Origin: Nevskiales bacterium
GTDB lineage: Bacteria; Pseudomonadota; Gammaproteobacteria; Nevskiales; Nevskiaceae
Assembly: GCA_028698335.1 (NCBI GenBank)
Contig: JAQVDP010000028.1
Coordinates: 1 to 33,396 of the forward strand
DNA: 33,396 bases
Reading direction: 5' to 3'
The translations under genes were made by a program, and so were the position numbers. Shown here piece after piece: positions 16,351 through 24,381 of the stretch; within the stretch, counting starts at the first letter, position 1, and every line of letters begins with the position of its first letter. The notes under the pieces were generated by a model. It had not been told where the DNA came from and searched no databases. It saw nothing but the letters and a program-made list of their open reading frames with translations.

Positions 16351-17865
16351 TCAGGCCGCCGACTTCTTGGTCGCGGTGTTGATCAGGTACTGCGTCAGCA
16401 TCGCCACCGGACGGCCGGTGGCCTTCTTGCCGGTGGAGGCGGTGCCGGCGATGTCCAGATGCGCCCACTTCATCTTCTTGGTGAAGCGATGCAGGAAGGT
16501 CGCGCCGATGATCGCGCCAGCCTCGCGGCCGCCGCGCGTCGCGATGTTGGCGATGTCGGCGCATTCGGACGCGATGTTGGCGTCATACTCCGGCCACAGC
16601 GGCAGCTCCCAGGCCTTGTCGCCGGCCTGTTCGCCGGCGCTCAGCAGCGCGCGGCCCAGCGCCGGGGTGTTGCTGAACAGGCCGGTGGCGACGTTGCCCA
16701 GCGCGACGATGCAGGCGCCGGTGAGCGTCGCCATGTCGATGCAGACCGCCGGATCGTAGGTCTTCTCGGCGTAGGTCAGCGCGTCGCAGAGGATCAGGCG
16801 GCCCTCGGCGTCGGTGTTGAGCACCTCGATGGTGATGCCGGCCATGCTGGTGACGATGTCGCCGGGCTTGTTGGCGTCGCCATCCGGCAGGTTCTCGGAC
16901 GACGGCACGATGCCGACGACGTTGATCGGCAGCTTCAGCTCCGCGATCGCCTGCATGGTGCCGAACACGGTGGCACCGCCGCACATGTCGAACTTCATTT
17001 CGTCCATGGCCGCCGACGGCTTGAGCGAGATGCCGCCGGCGTCGAAGGTCAGACCCTTGCCGACCAGGACGATCGGCTTGGTGTTCTTGCGGCCGCGCAT
17101 GTACTCCATGACGATCAGCTTCGGCGGCTGGCGCGACCCGCGCGACACCGACAGCAGCGCGCCCATGCCGAGCTTTTCCATGTCGGCCTGTTCGAGGATC
17201 TTGGTCTTGATCGGCGATCCGGTGGCGAGCTTCTTGGCGCGGTCGGCCAGATAGCTCGGGGTGCAGATGTTGCCCGGCAGATGGGCGAGGTCCTTGGCCA
17301 GATCGATGCCGTTGGCGATCGCGGTGGCCTCGCCGAGGCCACGCTCGGCGGCCGGCAGGTCGGAGCGGCGCGGCACGTCGAAGGTGTAGCGCTCGAGCTT
17401 GTAGGTCGGCAGCTCCTCCCGGGCCTTCTCGCCGCGGCACGCGTCGAAGCGGTAGTAGGTGTCGCGGGTCGCCAGCAGCGCCTGCGCGACGTTCCACTGG
17501 AAATCGTGGCCCTTGACGGTGAGGTGGGTCAGATACGAGACGGCGTCGATCGAGCCGGTGTTGCGCAGCGCGCGGGCGGCGGCGACGTTGGCCTTGCGGA
17601 ATGCGGTTTCGTCGAAGCTGCGTTCGCGGCCGAGTCCGACCAGCATCACGCGATCGGCAAAGATCCCGGGAACGTTGTGCAGCACCAGCGTGGTGCCGAG
17701 CTTGCCGTCCATGTCACCACGGCGCATGACGCTGGCGATCGCGCCTTCGCCGACGCCGTCGATGACGGATGCGGCCTCGGACGGGCTGCGGCGCTCATAG
17801 ATGCCGACGATGACGCAGGCGACGCGCTGTTTTTCCGGGTTGCCGCTCTTGACGAAATATTCCAT
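16351..17865 (-). CDS. pepA: Leucyl aminopeptidase (M17)
   Basis: A 504-residue M17 aminopeptidase that removes N-terminal residues from peptides in the cytosol. In E. coli it also binds DNA in Xer recombination and in carAB control. The start at 17865 has GAGGA five bases upstream and aligns with the E. coli start (MEFSVKSGSPEKQR). The metal ligands fall at Lys270, Asp275, Asp293, Asp352 and Glu354, the same numbers as in E. coli PepA, inside VGKGLTFDAGG, KFDMCGG and the signature NTDAEGRL. The frame continues upstream to 17967 but without support. It is divergent from lptF, as in many relatives. Confidence 0.97.
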   Translation of the reverse strand: MEYFVKSGNPEKQRVACVIVGIYERRSPSEAASVIDGVGEGAIASVMRRGDMDGKLGTTLVLHNVPGIFADRVMLVGLGRERSFDETAFRKANVAAARALRNTGSIDAVSYLTHLTVKGHDFQWNVAQALLATRDTYYRFDACRGEKAREELPTYKLERYTFDVPRRSDLPAAERGLGEATAIANGIDLAKDLAHLPGNICTPSYLADRAKKLATGSPIKTKILEQADMEKLGMGALLSVSRGSRQPPKLIVMEYMRGRKNTKPIVLVGKGLTFDAGGISLKPSAAMDEMKFDMCGGATVFGTMQAIAELKLPINVVGIVPSSENLPDGDANKPGDIVTSMAGITIEVLNTDAEGRLILCDALTYAEKTYDPAVCIDMATLTGACIVALGNVATGLFSNTPALGRALLSAGEQAGDKAWELPLWPEYDANIASECADIANIATRGGREAGAIIGATFLHRFTKKMKWAHLDIAGTASTGKKATGRPVAMLTQYLINTATKKSAA

Positions 17866-18173
17866 GAAGTCCTCGAAATCCGATCTCAGGCGTTTGTGGG
17901 CTCGTTCTGACAAGATTTCGCCGCCGCGACGGGAGCCGCCGGATCGGGGCGATATGCGTGGCGGCAATGGCCGCGGGGGGAACGAGCGTGCCGGTCCATT
18001 CTATCCCAGGAGCGCCGAAAACCAAGCCGTGACCGCGATCCGCATCGTTCCGGGCCGGTCAATTGTGTGGCGGAGGGGATGTCCGGAAGGCGTTTTGCCG
18101 GCAGCGGGCGCGGCGCGAGACCGGCATAATGGAGCCGCGCTTGCCGACCGGCGCCTGCCTGGTACCCACTTCG
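17866..18173. other. Divergent pepA/lptF regulatory gap
   Basis: 308 bases without a supported gene between the two divergent starts. It holds the candidate pepA promoter at 17998-18025. A CATAAT (-10-like) lies at 18125-18130, about 44 bases before the lptF start, but I see no matching -35 for it. The open frames here are only upstream extensions of pepA and lptF. Confidence 0.6.
17998..18025 (-). promoter_or_regulatory. Candidate sigma-70 promoter of pepA
   Basis: On the minus strand, TTGGTT, a 16-base spacer and TAGAAT (5 of 6 to the -10 consensus) lie about 130 bases before the pepA start. The position is plausible; the -35 match is only partial. Confidence 0.45.
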
Positions 18174-19259
18174 ATGAATCAGCGTCTGCTCGACCGATAC
18201 CTGTTCCGCGAGGCGGGCGGTGCGTGGATCGCGGTCACGGTGGTGCTGCTGGCGATCATGCTGTCGACCCGGTTCGCGCGCTTCCTGGCGCAGGCGGCCG
18301 CGGGCGAGCTGCCGCGCGAGCTGCTGTTCAAGGTCGCGGCGCTGTCGAGCCTCGAATTCCTGGTGATCCTGGTGCCGGTGTCGCTGCTGCTGGCGATCAT
18401 GCTGGCGCTGGGGCGCCTGTACCGCGACAGCGAGGTTGCGGCGATGACCGGCTGCGGTGTCGGCCTGGGCGATTTCTACCGGCCGTTCCTGACCCTGGGG
18501 GCGGTGCTGGCGATCATCACCGCGGCGCTGGCGTTCCAGATCGGCCCCTGGGCCGGCCGCACCGCGGACTATCTGGTCAAGAACGCGGCGCGCTACATCC
18601 AGTTCAATCCGTTCGAGGAAGGGCGGTTCAAGGCGGTCGCCGGCAACCGCGCGGTGTTCTACACCGAGAAGATGAGCGACAACGGCAGCCGCCTGCAGAA
18701 CGTCGTCGCCCAGGTCCGCCAGGACAACGGCGTGAGTTTCGTCACCGCCGAGGCCGGCTCGCAGACGGTCGATCCGGTCACCGGCGAGCGTGCCGTGCGC
18801 CTGCAGCGCGGATACCGCTATCGCGGCGAACCGGGGCAGGCCGCCTATGACGTGATGCGCTTCGACGAGTTCTCGACCCGCGTGGCGCCGCCCGAATTCA
18901 TCTACAAGAGCAGCAAGCGGCGGCTGATGCAGACCGCGGATCTGGTCGGCTCCAGCGATCCGCAGGACCAGGCCGAACTGGCACGGCGGATCTCGGCGCC
19001 GATCTCGGTGTTCATCCTCGCGCTGCTGGCGGTGCCGCTGTCGCATATCGCGCCGCGCAAGGGCCGCTACGGCAAGATCGCGATCGGCGTGCTGGCCTAT
19101 CTGGCGTACTCGCAGCTGATCAACGTCGGCCATGCCTGGATCGCCAAGGGCAAGGTGTCCGCCGCGATCGGCATCTGGTGGGTGCACGCGCTGATGCTGG
19201 CCTGGGCGCTGATCCTGATCGCGATGCGCGCCAATCTGTTCCGACGCCTGACCCCATGA
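18174..19259 (+). CDS. lptF: LPS export ABC transporter permease LptF
   Basis: A 361-residue permease of the LptB2FGC lipopolysaccharide extractor in the inner membrane. The start at 18174 is chosen because the family begins M-x-x-x-[LI]-x-x-R-Y-L-x-[RK]; here it reads MNQRLLDRYLFRE. Hydrophobic helices lie at about 17-34, 58-82, 101-121 and, at the C-terminus, 274-360. They flank a large periplasmic beta-jellyroll region with NPFEEGRFKAVAGNRAVFYTE. The stop overlaps the lptG start as ATGA, so the two are co-translated. Divergent pepA is the usual neighbour. Confidence 0.96.
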   Translation: MNQRLLDRYLFREAGGAWIAVTVVLLAIMLSTRFARFLAQAAAGELPRELLFKVAALSSLEFLVILVPVSLLLAIMLALGRLYRDSEVAAMTGCGVGLGDFYRPFLTLGAVLAIITAALAFQIGPWAGRTADYLVKNAARYIQFNPFEEGRFKAVAGNRAVFYTEKMSDNGSRLQNVVAQVRQDNGVSFVTAEAGSQTVDPVTGERAVRLQRGYRYRGEPGQAAYDVMRFDEFSTRVAPPEFIYKSSKRRLMQTADLVGSSDPQDQAELARRISAPISVFILALLAVPLSHIAPRKGRYGKIAIGVLAYLAYSQLINVGHAWIAKGKVSAAIGIWWVHALMLAWALILIAMRANLFRRLTP

Positions 19260-20320
19260 GCCAGATCAACCGCTACCTGATCGCGACCATCCTCGGCTTC
19301 ACCGCGACCACCGGCCTGGCGCTGGTGGCGATCTATACCTTCATCAGCTTCGTCGCCGAGATCGACGAGACCGGCGAGGGCAGCTTCGGCATGCTGGAAC
19401 TGGTCTGGTACACGCTGATGATGATGCCGTCGGGCCTGTACATCCTGATGCCGATCATCGCGCTGCTCGGCACGATCATGGGCCTCGGGGCCCTGGCCTC
19501 GCAGAACGAGATCAACGCGATGCGCGCGTCGGGCGTGACCCTGGCCCGTCTCGGCGCGGCGACGCTGACCGCCGGCGCGCTGCTCGGCGCGTTCGCGGTG
19601 TTCATCGGCGACTATCTGGCGCCGGCTGGCAGTGCCTCGGCGCGGGCGTTCAAGAACGAGGCGCGCTACAGCGTCGCCGGCGGGGTCACGGCGAAGCCGA
19701 TCTGGCTGCGCGACGGCCGCAGCATCGTGCACATCCGCGCGCTGCAGGCCGAGAACGCGATGGCCGACGTCGACATCTACACGCTGGCGGACGATCTTTC
19801 GATCGAGCGGGTGATGCGGGTGGCGTCGGCGGTGTACAGCGACGGCGGTTGGCACCTGCACGGCGTCGAGCAGACCCGCTTCGAGGCCGGCCGCACCGTG
19901 GCCGAGAAGATCGACACGATGGATTGGGACGCCACCCTGTCGCCCGACGTGCTGCGCCTGTTCGTGCTCGAAGCCGACAGCCTGTCGACCACCGGCCTGG
20001 TGCGCCTGATCGACTACATGATCGACAACGGCCTCGACGCGGGCGAGTATCGCCTGTCGCTGTGGCGCAAGCTGATCGCGCCGTTCACGGTGATGGCGAT
20101 GATGCTGTTCGCGGTGCCGTACGCGCTCGGCTCGCAGCGCGCCGGCGGCGCCGGGCAGCGGCTGCTGATCGGCATCCTCGTCGGTCTGGTGTTCTATCTG
20201 GTCAACGAGGTGACCGCGAGCCTCGGTCAGCTCTACGCCTGGCCGCCGTCGCTGGCTGCGGCCCTGCCGACGCTCCTGCTGACGGTGCTGGCGATGATCC
20301 GGCTGAAGCGGGCGCGCTGA
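19256..20320 (+). CDS. lptG: LPS export ABC transporter permease LptG
   Basis: A 354-residue permease that partners LptF in lifting LPS from the inner membrane onto the Lpt bridge. The N-terminus MSQINRYLIATILG is typical. Membrane helices fall at about 11-32, 57-80 and 100-120, with further C-terminal helices after about residue 275 including GILVGLVFYLVNEV. The periplasmic jellyroll is between them (IWLRDGRSIVHI, MDWDATLSPDVLRLF). The four-base overlap with lptF ensures equimolar translation. No third gene is attached; the next gene has its own promoter candidate. Confidence 0.96.
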   Translation: MSQINRYLIATILGFTATTGLALVAIYTFISFVAEIDETGEGSFGMLELVWYTLMMMPSGLYILMPIIALLGTIMGLGALASQNEINAMRASGVTLARLGAATLTAGALLGAFAVFIGDYLAPAGSASARAFKNEARYSVAGGVTAKPIWLRDGRSIVHIRALQAENAMADVDIYTLADDLSIERVMRVASAVYSDGGWHLHGVEQTRFEAGRTVAEKIDTMDWDATLSPDVLRLFVLEADSLSTTGLVRLIDYMIDNGLDAGEYRLSLWRKLIAPFTVMAMMLFAVPYALGSQRAGGAGQRLLIGILVGLVFYLVNEVTASLGQLYAWPPSLAAALPTLLLTVLAMIRLKRAR

Positions 20321-20335
20321 CGGCGCCCGGGTGGT

Positions 20336-20377
20336 TTGACGCAGGTCAGCCCGGTTCCTGCGCCCGCTCACTAGACT
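20336..20377 (+). promoter_or_regulatory. Candidate class II FNR/ANR-dependent promoter
   Basis: TTGAC-GCAG-GTCAG (20336-20349) resembles the FNR/ANR half-site pair TTGAT-N4-ATCAA. A -10-like TAGACT sits at 20372-20377. If transcription starts near 20384, the centre of the dyad falls at -41.5, exactly the class II position. The downstream lipoprotein gene starts at 20407 with AGGAGA before it. Confidence 0.5.
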
Positions 20378-20406
20378 GCGGATATTCGTCCGCAGGAGAA
20401 GGTGGC

Positions 20407-20931
20407 ATGTGGTGCACCACACAGGGTTCCCGGGGCGGCCGTGGCCGCTTGATTCTCGCGCTGGCGGTGTTGGCGACGCTGGCGGGCTGCGCGACGGCAA
20501 CGCCGTACCAGCCGCGGCTCGGCGGCTACGGGTACAGCGAGCAGAGGCTTGAGCGCAACCGCTACCGGGTGACCTTCTCCGGCAACAGCTCGACCCCGCG
20601 CGAGACCGTCGAAAACTACCTGCTGTACCGTGCCGCCGAGCTGACGCTGAGCAACGGCTACAGCGCGTTCGTGTTGGCCAGCCAGGACACCGGGGCGAGC
20701 ACGACCTACGAGCAGACCGTCAGCGGCTACGGCGGATTCGGGCCCTATTACTGGTATCCGCGCGCCGCGGTCGCGGTCTCGACCAGCCGGCCCCAGACCG
20801 AATACGAGGCGCAGGCCTACATCGTGATGCTCAAGGGCGACAAGCCGGAAGGCGACGTCCGCGCCTTCGACGCACGCGAGCTGCGCGACAACCTCGAAGC
20901 GCTGATCCAGCGGCCGCCGCCGCCGAAGTGA
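20407..20931 (+). CDS. CC0125/CC1285-type lipoprotein
   Basis: A 174-residue lipoprotein. The signal peptide is hydrophobic at about residues 14-26 and ends in LAGC (Cys28). The mature protein has a TPYQPRLGGYGYSEQRLERNRYRVTFSGN motif region around 32-60, then RETVENYLLYRAAELTL. This is characteristic of a small lipoprotein family (CC0125/CC1285) found in alpha- and gammaproteobacteria, of unknown function. A Tyr/Gly-rich stretch (GYGGFGPYYWYP) and a C-terminal Pro-run follow. The start has AGGAGA upstream and a possible oxygen-responsive promoter. It converges on the RDD gene with 9 bases between the stops. Confidence 0.85.
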   Translation: MWCTTQGSRGGRGRLILALAVLATLAGCATATPYQPRLGGYGYSEQRLERNRYRVTFSGNSSTPRETVENYLLYRAAELTLSNGYSAFVLASQDTGASTTYEQTVSGYGGFGPYYWYPRAAVAVSTSRPQTEYEAQAYIVMLKGDKPEGDVRAFDARELRDNLEALIQRPPPPK

Positions 20932-20940
20932 GCGGGCGCT

Positions 20941-21468
20941 TCAGCCCGTCCGGCCCTGCTCGGGTTTGGGCAGGACCACGACTTCGGAGCGGCTGATCCA
21001 GTCCTGGGGGCCGCGCTTGCGTGCGTCCAGGCGCATCATCAGGAATCCGCAGAGCAGGGCGATCACGGCGACGGTGCCGGCCATGGCGGCATGCCGGCTG
21101 CCGGCGAACAGCGGCAACCGCATCAGCATCGGCGTCAACGCGACGCTCCAGCACAGCAGGGTCGCCGCATAGCGGATCGCGGCGCCGAGCCAGTGCACCG
21201 CACCGCCGCCGTCCTGACGCAGTTGCAGGCGCCACGCGCGCATGCCCAGGGTCTGGCCGCCGTGGGTCCAGAACCATCCGAAGAAGGCCAGGCCGATGAC
21301 GAACAGCAGGCCGCGCAGCAGGTGCCACTCGCGGTCGAGTCCGGCGGCGTTGCGGACGACGGCGTCGATCAGCAGGATCACCATCCACAGGCCGAGCAGT
21401 AGCAGACCGTCGTAGACGGCGGCGGCGAGACGGCGCCAGATCGGCGCGGGCATGACGGTTTGGTTCAT
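20941..21468 (-). CDS. RDD family membrane protein
   Basis: A 175-residue membrane protein. It opens with PIWRRLAAAVYDGLLLLGLW (residues about 8-27), the RDD pattern in which an Arg precedes an Asp in the first helix. Other hydrophobic helices lie near 50-66 (with FFGWFWTHGGQTLGMRAWRLQL following), 84-100 and 115-135. Such proteins are small inner-membrane proteins; some act in ion or metabolite transport, but here the role is unknown. The start at 21468 skips a short in-frame extension to 21492. Confidence 0.88.
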   Translation of the reverse strand: MNQTVMPAPIWRRLAAAVYDGLLLLGLWMVILLIDAVVRNAAGLDREWHLLRGLLFVIGLAFFGWFWTHGGQTLGMRAWRLQLRQDGGGAVHWLGAAIRYAATLLCWSVALTPMLMRLPLFAGSRHAAMAGTVAVIALLCGFLMMRLDARKRGPQDWISRSEVVVLPKPEQGRTG

Positions 21469-21538
21469 CGTGACGGGTTCCCGGGGGCGCACAGGATAGC
21501 GGCTTTGCGCCGCTACGGCCGGCGTGTGCCGGGATGCC

Positions 21539-21991
21539 TCAGGGTGCGGCCGCGAGCTTGGCGAGCACCGCGACCAGCAGTACCGCGAAGCCGCCGATCT
21601 CGCCGATGACCAGCGCGATCATGAAGCCGCTGATCAGTGGGGCCGGCAGCGTGCGCGTCCCCAGCCGGTGCGGGCGACGCAGCTGGTTGTCGGTGTCGCC
21701 GAGCCAGCCGTGGATCACGTAGCTGCCAATCGCTGCGGCGAAGAACAGGATCGGGATCCCCGCGGCGAGCAGATTGGCGAGGTCCGGCAGCGGGCTCAGA
21801 CGGACGAACTCCAGCAGAACGAGCGTCGAGAAGGCGTACATCAGGGAGGTGCGATGGGCGATGTCGACATAGACCGGTGCCTGCGCGTCGGCGCTGCCGC
21901 GGATGCGGGCGTATTTCCAGACGCCGGTGACCATGCCGGTCATGAAGAATGCGCCGGTGGCGGCGACACAGAGGAGTTCGGCGGTGGGCAT
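21539..21991 (-). CDS. Four-helix integral membrane protein, unknown function
   Basis: A 150-residue protein with four hydrophobic segments: about 5-24, 48-64, 75-96 and 118-146. Between them are polar motifs, YVDIAHRTSLMY at about 40-51 and GDTDNQLRRPHRLG at about 97-110. The ATG at 21991 is preferred over the adjacent TTG; AAGGAT lies upstream. I do not recognise a named family. The conserved-looking His/Asp motifs facing one side could bind a cofactor or ions, but this is only a suggestion. It is separated from RDD by 70 bases and probably has its own transcript. Confidence 0.7.
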   Translation of the reverse strand: MPTAELLCVAATGAFFMTGMVTGVWKYARIRGSADAQAPVYVDIAHRTSLMYAFSTLVLLEFVRLSPLPDLANLLAAGIPILFFAAAIGSYVIHGWLGDTDNQLRRPHRLGTRTLPAPLISGFMIALVIGEIGGFAVLLVAVLAKLAAAP

Positions 21992-22057
21992 CAATGTGAT
22001 CCTTGTCCTGACGTCCGGAGGATGGAGATACTAAGCGTATTGACTGGGAGCGGACCC

Positions 22058-22303
22058 GTGACTGAGCCTGTAGATCCGGATTGGGTGTTGGCGGCGCTGG
22101 ACGATGTTGCCGGCGCGCTGGAGCAGTTGATCGCGGAGATCGACGCCGATCCCGAACAGGTCGCCGAAACCCTGCGCGAGGGCATGCCGGCGATCTTCGC
22201 CAAACTCAACTATGCGTGGAACACCCGCGCGCTGGGGCCGACTGCGCTGGAGACCCACGATCACGACGCGCTGGTGGCCTGGCCGCAGGACGTCGGCATC
22301 TAG
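22058..22303 (+). CDS. Small acidic hypothetical protein
   Basis: An 81-residue protein if the GTG at 22058 is used; GGGAGC lies 6 bases before it. An ATG at 22022 in the same frame would add 12 residues but has its GGAGG almost touching the codon. The protein is helical, with WVLAALDDVAGALEQLIAEIDAD, then LNYAWNTRAL and a C-terminal HDHDALVAWPQDV. It has no membrane segment and no family I recognise. It is supported by third-position GC, a start signal and a strong terminator right after the stop. It may bind a partner protein; the function is unknown. Confidence 0.65.
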   Translation: MTEPVDPDWVLAALDDVAGALEQLIAEIDADPEQVAETLREGMPAIFAKLNYAWNTRALGPTALETHDHDALVAWPQDVGI

Positions 22304-22308
22304 CAAAA

Positions 22309-22338
22309 CGCCCCGGCCGACCGGCCGGGGCGCCTTTT
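22309..22338. terminator. Bidirectional rho-independent terminator
   Basis: CGCCCCGGCC and GGCCGGGGCG form a perfect 10-bp stem with a GACC loop. It is followed by CTTTTC on the plus strand and preceded by AAAA, giving a T-run on the minus strand. It lies between the convergent small hypothetical gene and the acyl-CoA dehydrogenase. Confidence 0.93.
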
Positions 22339-22368
22339 CAAGCACCGCGCTGGGATGGCCCGAACGCG

Positions 22369-24156
22369 TCAGAACGCTTCGGCGTCGAGCGCCATCAGCG
22401 TATCGGCGCCCGCGCGCGCGGCACGGATCTGATACGCCGTTTCCGGCAGCAGCTTGGCGAAGTAGAAGCGCGCGGTGGCGAGCTTGGTCGCGTAGAAGTC
22501 GTTCGCGCCGGTGGTCTTCTCCAGGGCGATCTTGGCCATCCGCGCCCACAGGTACGAATAGACCAGGTGGCCGACGACACGCAGGTACGGCACCGCGGCG
22601 GCACCGACTTCCTCCGGATTCTTCATCGCCTTCTGCGCGACTTCGCCGGTGAGCTTGGTGACCTTGTCGCCGATGTCCATCAGCGGCTCGATGAATTCCT
22701 TCATCTCGTCGTTGCCGGCGTTCTCGGCGATGAAGGCCTGGACCAGCGCGCCGAACTTCTTGAGCTTGGCGCCGCCGTCGGCGAGCACCTTGCGGCCGAT
22801 CAGGTCGAGCGACTGGATGGTGTTGGTGCCCTCGTAGATCATGTTGATGCGGGCATCGCGCACGTACTGCTCCATGCCCCATTCCTTGATGTAGCCGTGC
22901 CCGCCGAAGACCTGCAGGCCGAGGTTGGTCGACTCGAAGGTGTTGTCGGTGATGAAGGCCTTGATCATCGGCGTCAGCAGCGCGACGAGGTCGCCGCTGT
23001 CCTTGCGGACCTTCTCGTCCGGATGGCCGTGCTCCTGGTCGATCATCAGGCCGACCCAGTAGCAGAACGCGCGTCCGGCTTCGGTGTAGGCCTTCTGCGT
23101 CAGCAGCATGCGGCGCACGTCCGGATGGACGATGATCGGGTCCGCCGGCTTGTCCTTGGCCTTGGGGCCGGACAGCGAGCGCATCTGCACGCGGTCCTTC
23201 GCGTAGGCCAGCGAGTTCTGGTAGGCGACCTCGGCCAGCCCCAGCGACTGCATGCCGACACCCAAGCGCGCGCCGTTCATCATCACGAACATCGCGTTGA
23301 GGCCCTTGTTCGGTTCGCCGACCAGCCAGCCCTTGGCGCCGTCGAGGTTCATCACGCAGGTGGCGTTGCCGTGGATGCCCATCTTGTGCTCGATCGAGCC
23401 GCACTTGATGCCGTTGCGCTCGCCCAGCGAACCGTCGGCGTTGGGCACGAACTTCGGCACGATGAACAGCGAGATGCCCTTGGTGCCGGCCGGGGCGTCC
23501 GGCAGGCGCGCCAGCACCAGGTGCACGATGTTCTCGGCCAGATCGTGCTCGCCCGAGGAGATGAAGATCTTGGTGCCGGAGATCGCGTACGAGCCGTCGC
23601 CGTTGGGTTCGGCCTTCGAGCGCAGGATGCCGAGGTCGGTGCCGCAATGCGGCTCGGTCAGGCACATCGTGCCGGTCCACTCGCCGGAGACGATCTTCGG
23701 CAGGTACACCGACTTCTGCTCGTCGGTGCCGTGCTCGAGCAGGCAGGCGTAGGCGCCGTGGGTCAGGCCGGGATACATGGTCCAGGCCTGGTTCGACGAG
23801 TTGAGCATCTCGTAGAGGACGTTGTTGACCAGCTCCGGCAGGCCCTGGCCGCCGAAGTCCGGATCGCAGGACAGCGCCGGCCAGCCGGCCTCGACGTACT
23901 GCTGGTAGGCCTCCTTGAAACCTTTCGGGGCGGTCACCACGCCGTCGCCGGCATAGGTGCAGCCTTCCTCGTCACCGCTCTGGTTGAGCGGGAACACCAC
24001 GTTGGAGCAGAACTTGCCGGCTTCCTCGACGATCTGGTCGATGGTTTCGGCGTCGATCTCCGCGTGCTGCGGCAGCGCCTTGAGCTGGGTCTCGACGTCC
24101 AGCAGCTCGTGCAGGACAAACTGCATGTCGCGCAGGGGGGGCGTGTACTGGGGCAT
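22369..24156 (-). CDS. Acyl-CoA dehydrogenase, DmdC-like long form
   Basis: A 595-residue FAD enzyme that oxidises an acyl-CoA to the enoyl-CoA. It has an extra short N-terminal domain (MPQYTPPLRDMQFVL, AcylCoA_DH_N type) and a C-terminal four-helix extension (about 465-595), as in DmdC and related enzymes of about 600 residues. MCLTEPHCGTDLG at 164-176 is the FAD/substrate signature. Glu442 in MIYEGTN is the expected catalytic base. GGHGYIKEWGMEQ at 418-430 is another family motif. DmdC acts on methylmercaptopropionyl-CoA, but many homologues serve ordinary fatty acid oxidation, so the substrate is open. GGAG lies eight bases before the ATG. Two palindromes and a leader hairpin upstream suggest repressor and attenuator control. 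Confidence 0.93.
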   Translation of the reverse strand: MPQYTPPLRDMQFVLHELLDVETQLKALPQHAEIDAETIDQIVEEAGKFCSNVVFPLNQSGDEEGCTYAGDGVVTAPKGFKEAYQQYVEAGWPALSCDPDFGGQGLPELVNNVLYEMLNSSNQAWTMYPGLTHGAYACLLEHGTDEQKSVYLPKIVSGEWTGTMCLTEPHCGTDLGILRSKAEPNGDGSYAISGTKIFISSGEHDLAENIVHLVLARLPDAPAGTKGISLFIVPKFVPNADGSLGERNGIKCGSIEHKMGIHGNATCVMNLDGAKGWLVGEPNKGLNAMFVMMNGARLGVGMQSLGLAEVAYQNSLAYAKDRVQMRSLSGPKAKDKPADPIIVHPDVRRMLLTQKAYTEAGRAFCYWVGLMIDQEHGHPDEKVRKDSGDLVALLTPMIKAFITDNTFESTNLGLQVFGGHGYIKEWGMEQYVRDARINMIYEGTNTIQSLDLIGRKVLADGGAKLKKFGALVQAFIAENAGNDEMKEFIEPLMDIGDKVTKLTGEVAQKAMKNPEEVGAAAVPYLRVVGHLVYSYLWARMAKIALEKTTGANDFYATKLATARFYFAKLLPETAYQIRAARAGADTLMALDAEAF

Positions 24157-24177
24157 GAAGAAGCTCCGAGAAATGTG

Positions 24178-24206
24178 AAAAAAAGGGCCGGACGCCTTGC
24201 GGCGTC
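24178..24206 (-). terminator. Terminator or attenuator in front of the acyl-CoA dehydrogenase
   Basis: Minus strand: GACGCC-GCAA-GGCGTC (24206-24191), a six-bp stem closed by a GNRA-type loop, is followed six bases later by seven T residues (24184-24178). It may end the transcript of the upstream EAL gene. It also lies between the palindromes and the dehydrogenase start, so it could attenuate that gene. Confidence 0.55.
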
Positions 24207-24221
24207 ACCGAATTTGGAGTC

Positions 24222-24237
24222 CATACTCTACCGTATG
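24222..24237. promoter_or_regulatory. Palindrome CATAC-N6-GTATG, candidate operator
   Basis: Five-bp arms CATAC and GTATG are separated by six bases, 66 bases upstream of the dehydrogenase start. The dyad fits the size of a dimeric repressor site. The protein that binds it is unknown. Confidence 0.4.
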
Positions 24238-24258
24238 TTGGGGCCGCACGCACGGACT

Positions 24259-24272
24259 TGAACGCCCGTTCA
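24259..24272. promoter_or_regulatory. Palindrome TGAACGCCCGTTCA, candidate TetR-type operator
   Basis: Six-bp arms TGAACG and CGTTCA with a two-base centre lie 103 bases before the dehydrogenase start. GAACG...CGTTC dyads are typical of TetR-family regulators of lipid metabolism such as DesT-like proteins. No regulator gene is adjacent in the window. Confidence 0.5.
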
Positions 24273-24381
24273 TCGTGCCGCTGCGGTCAACCGGCGGGAC
24301 GCCATTGCCTTGAATACGTGACTTCCGGCCGCGGCGATGCGGCGGCGCCGGGGGGCACCGTGCGTCGTCCACGGGCGGAAG

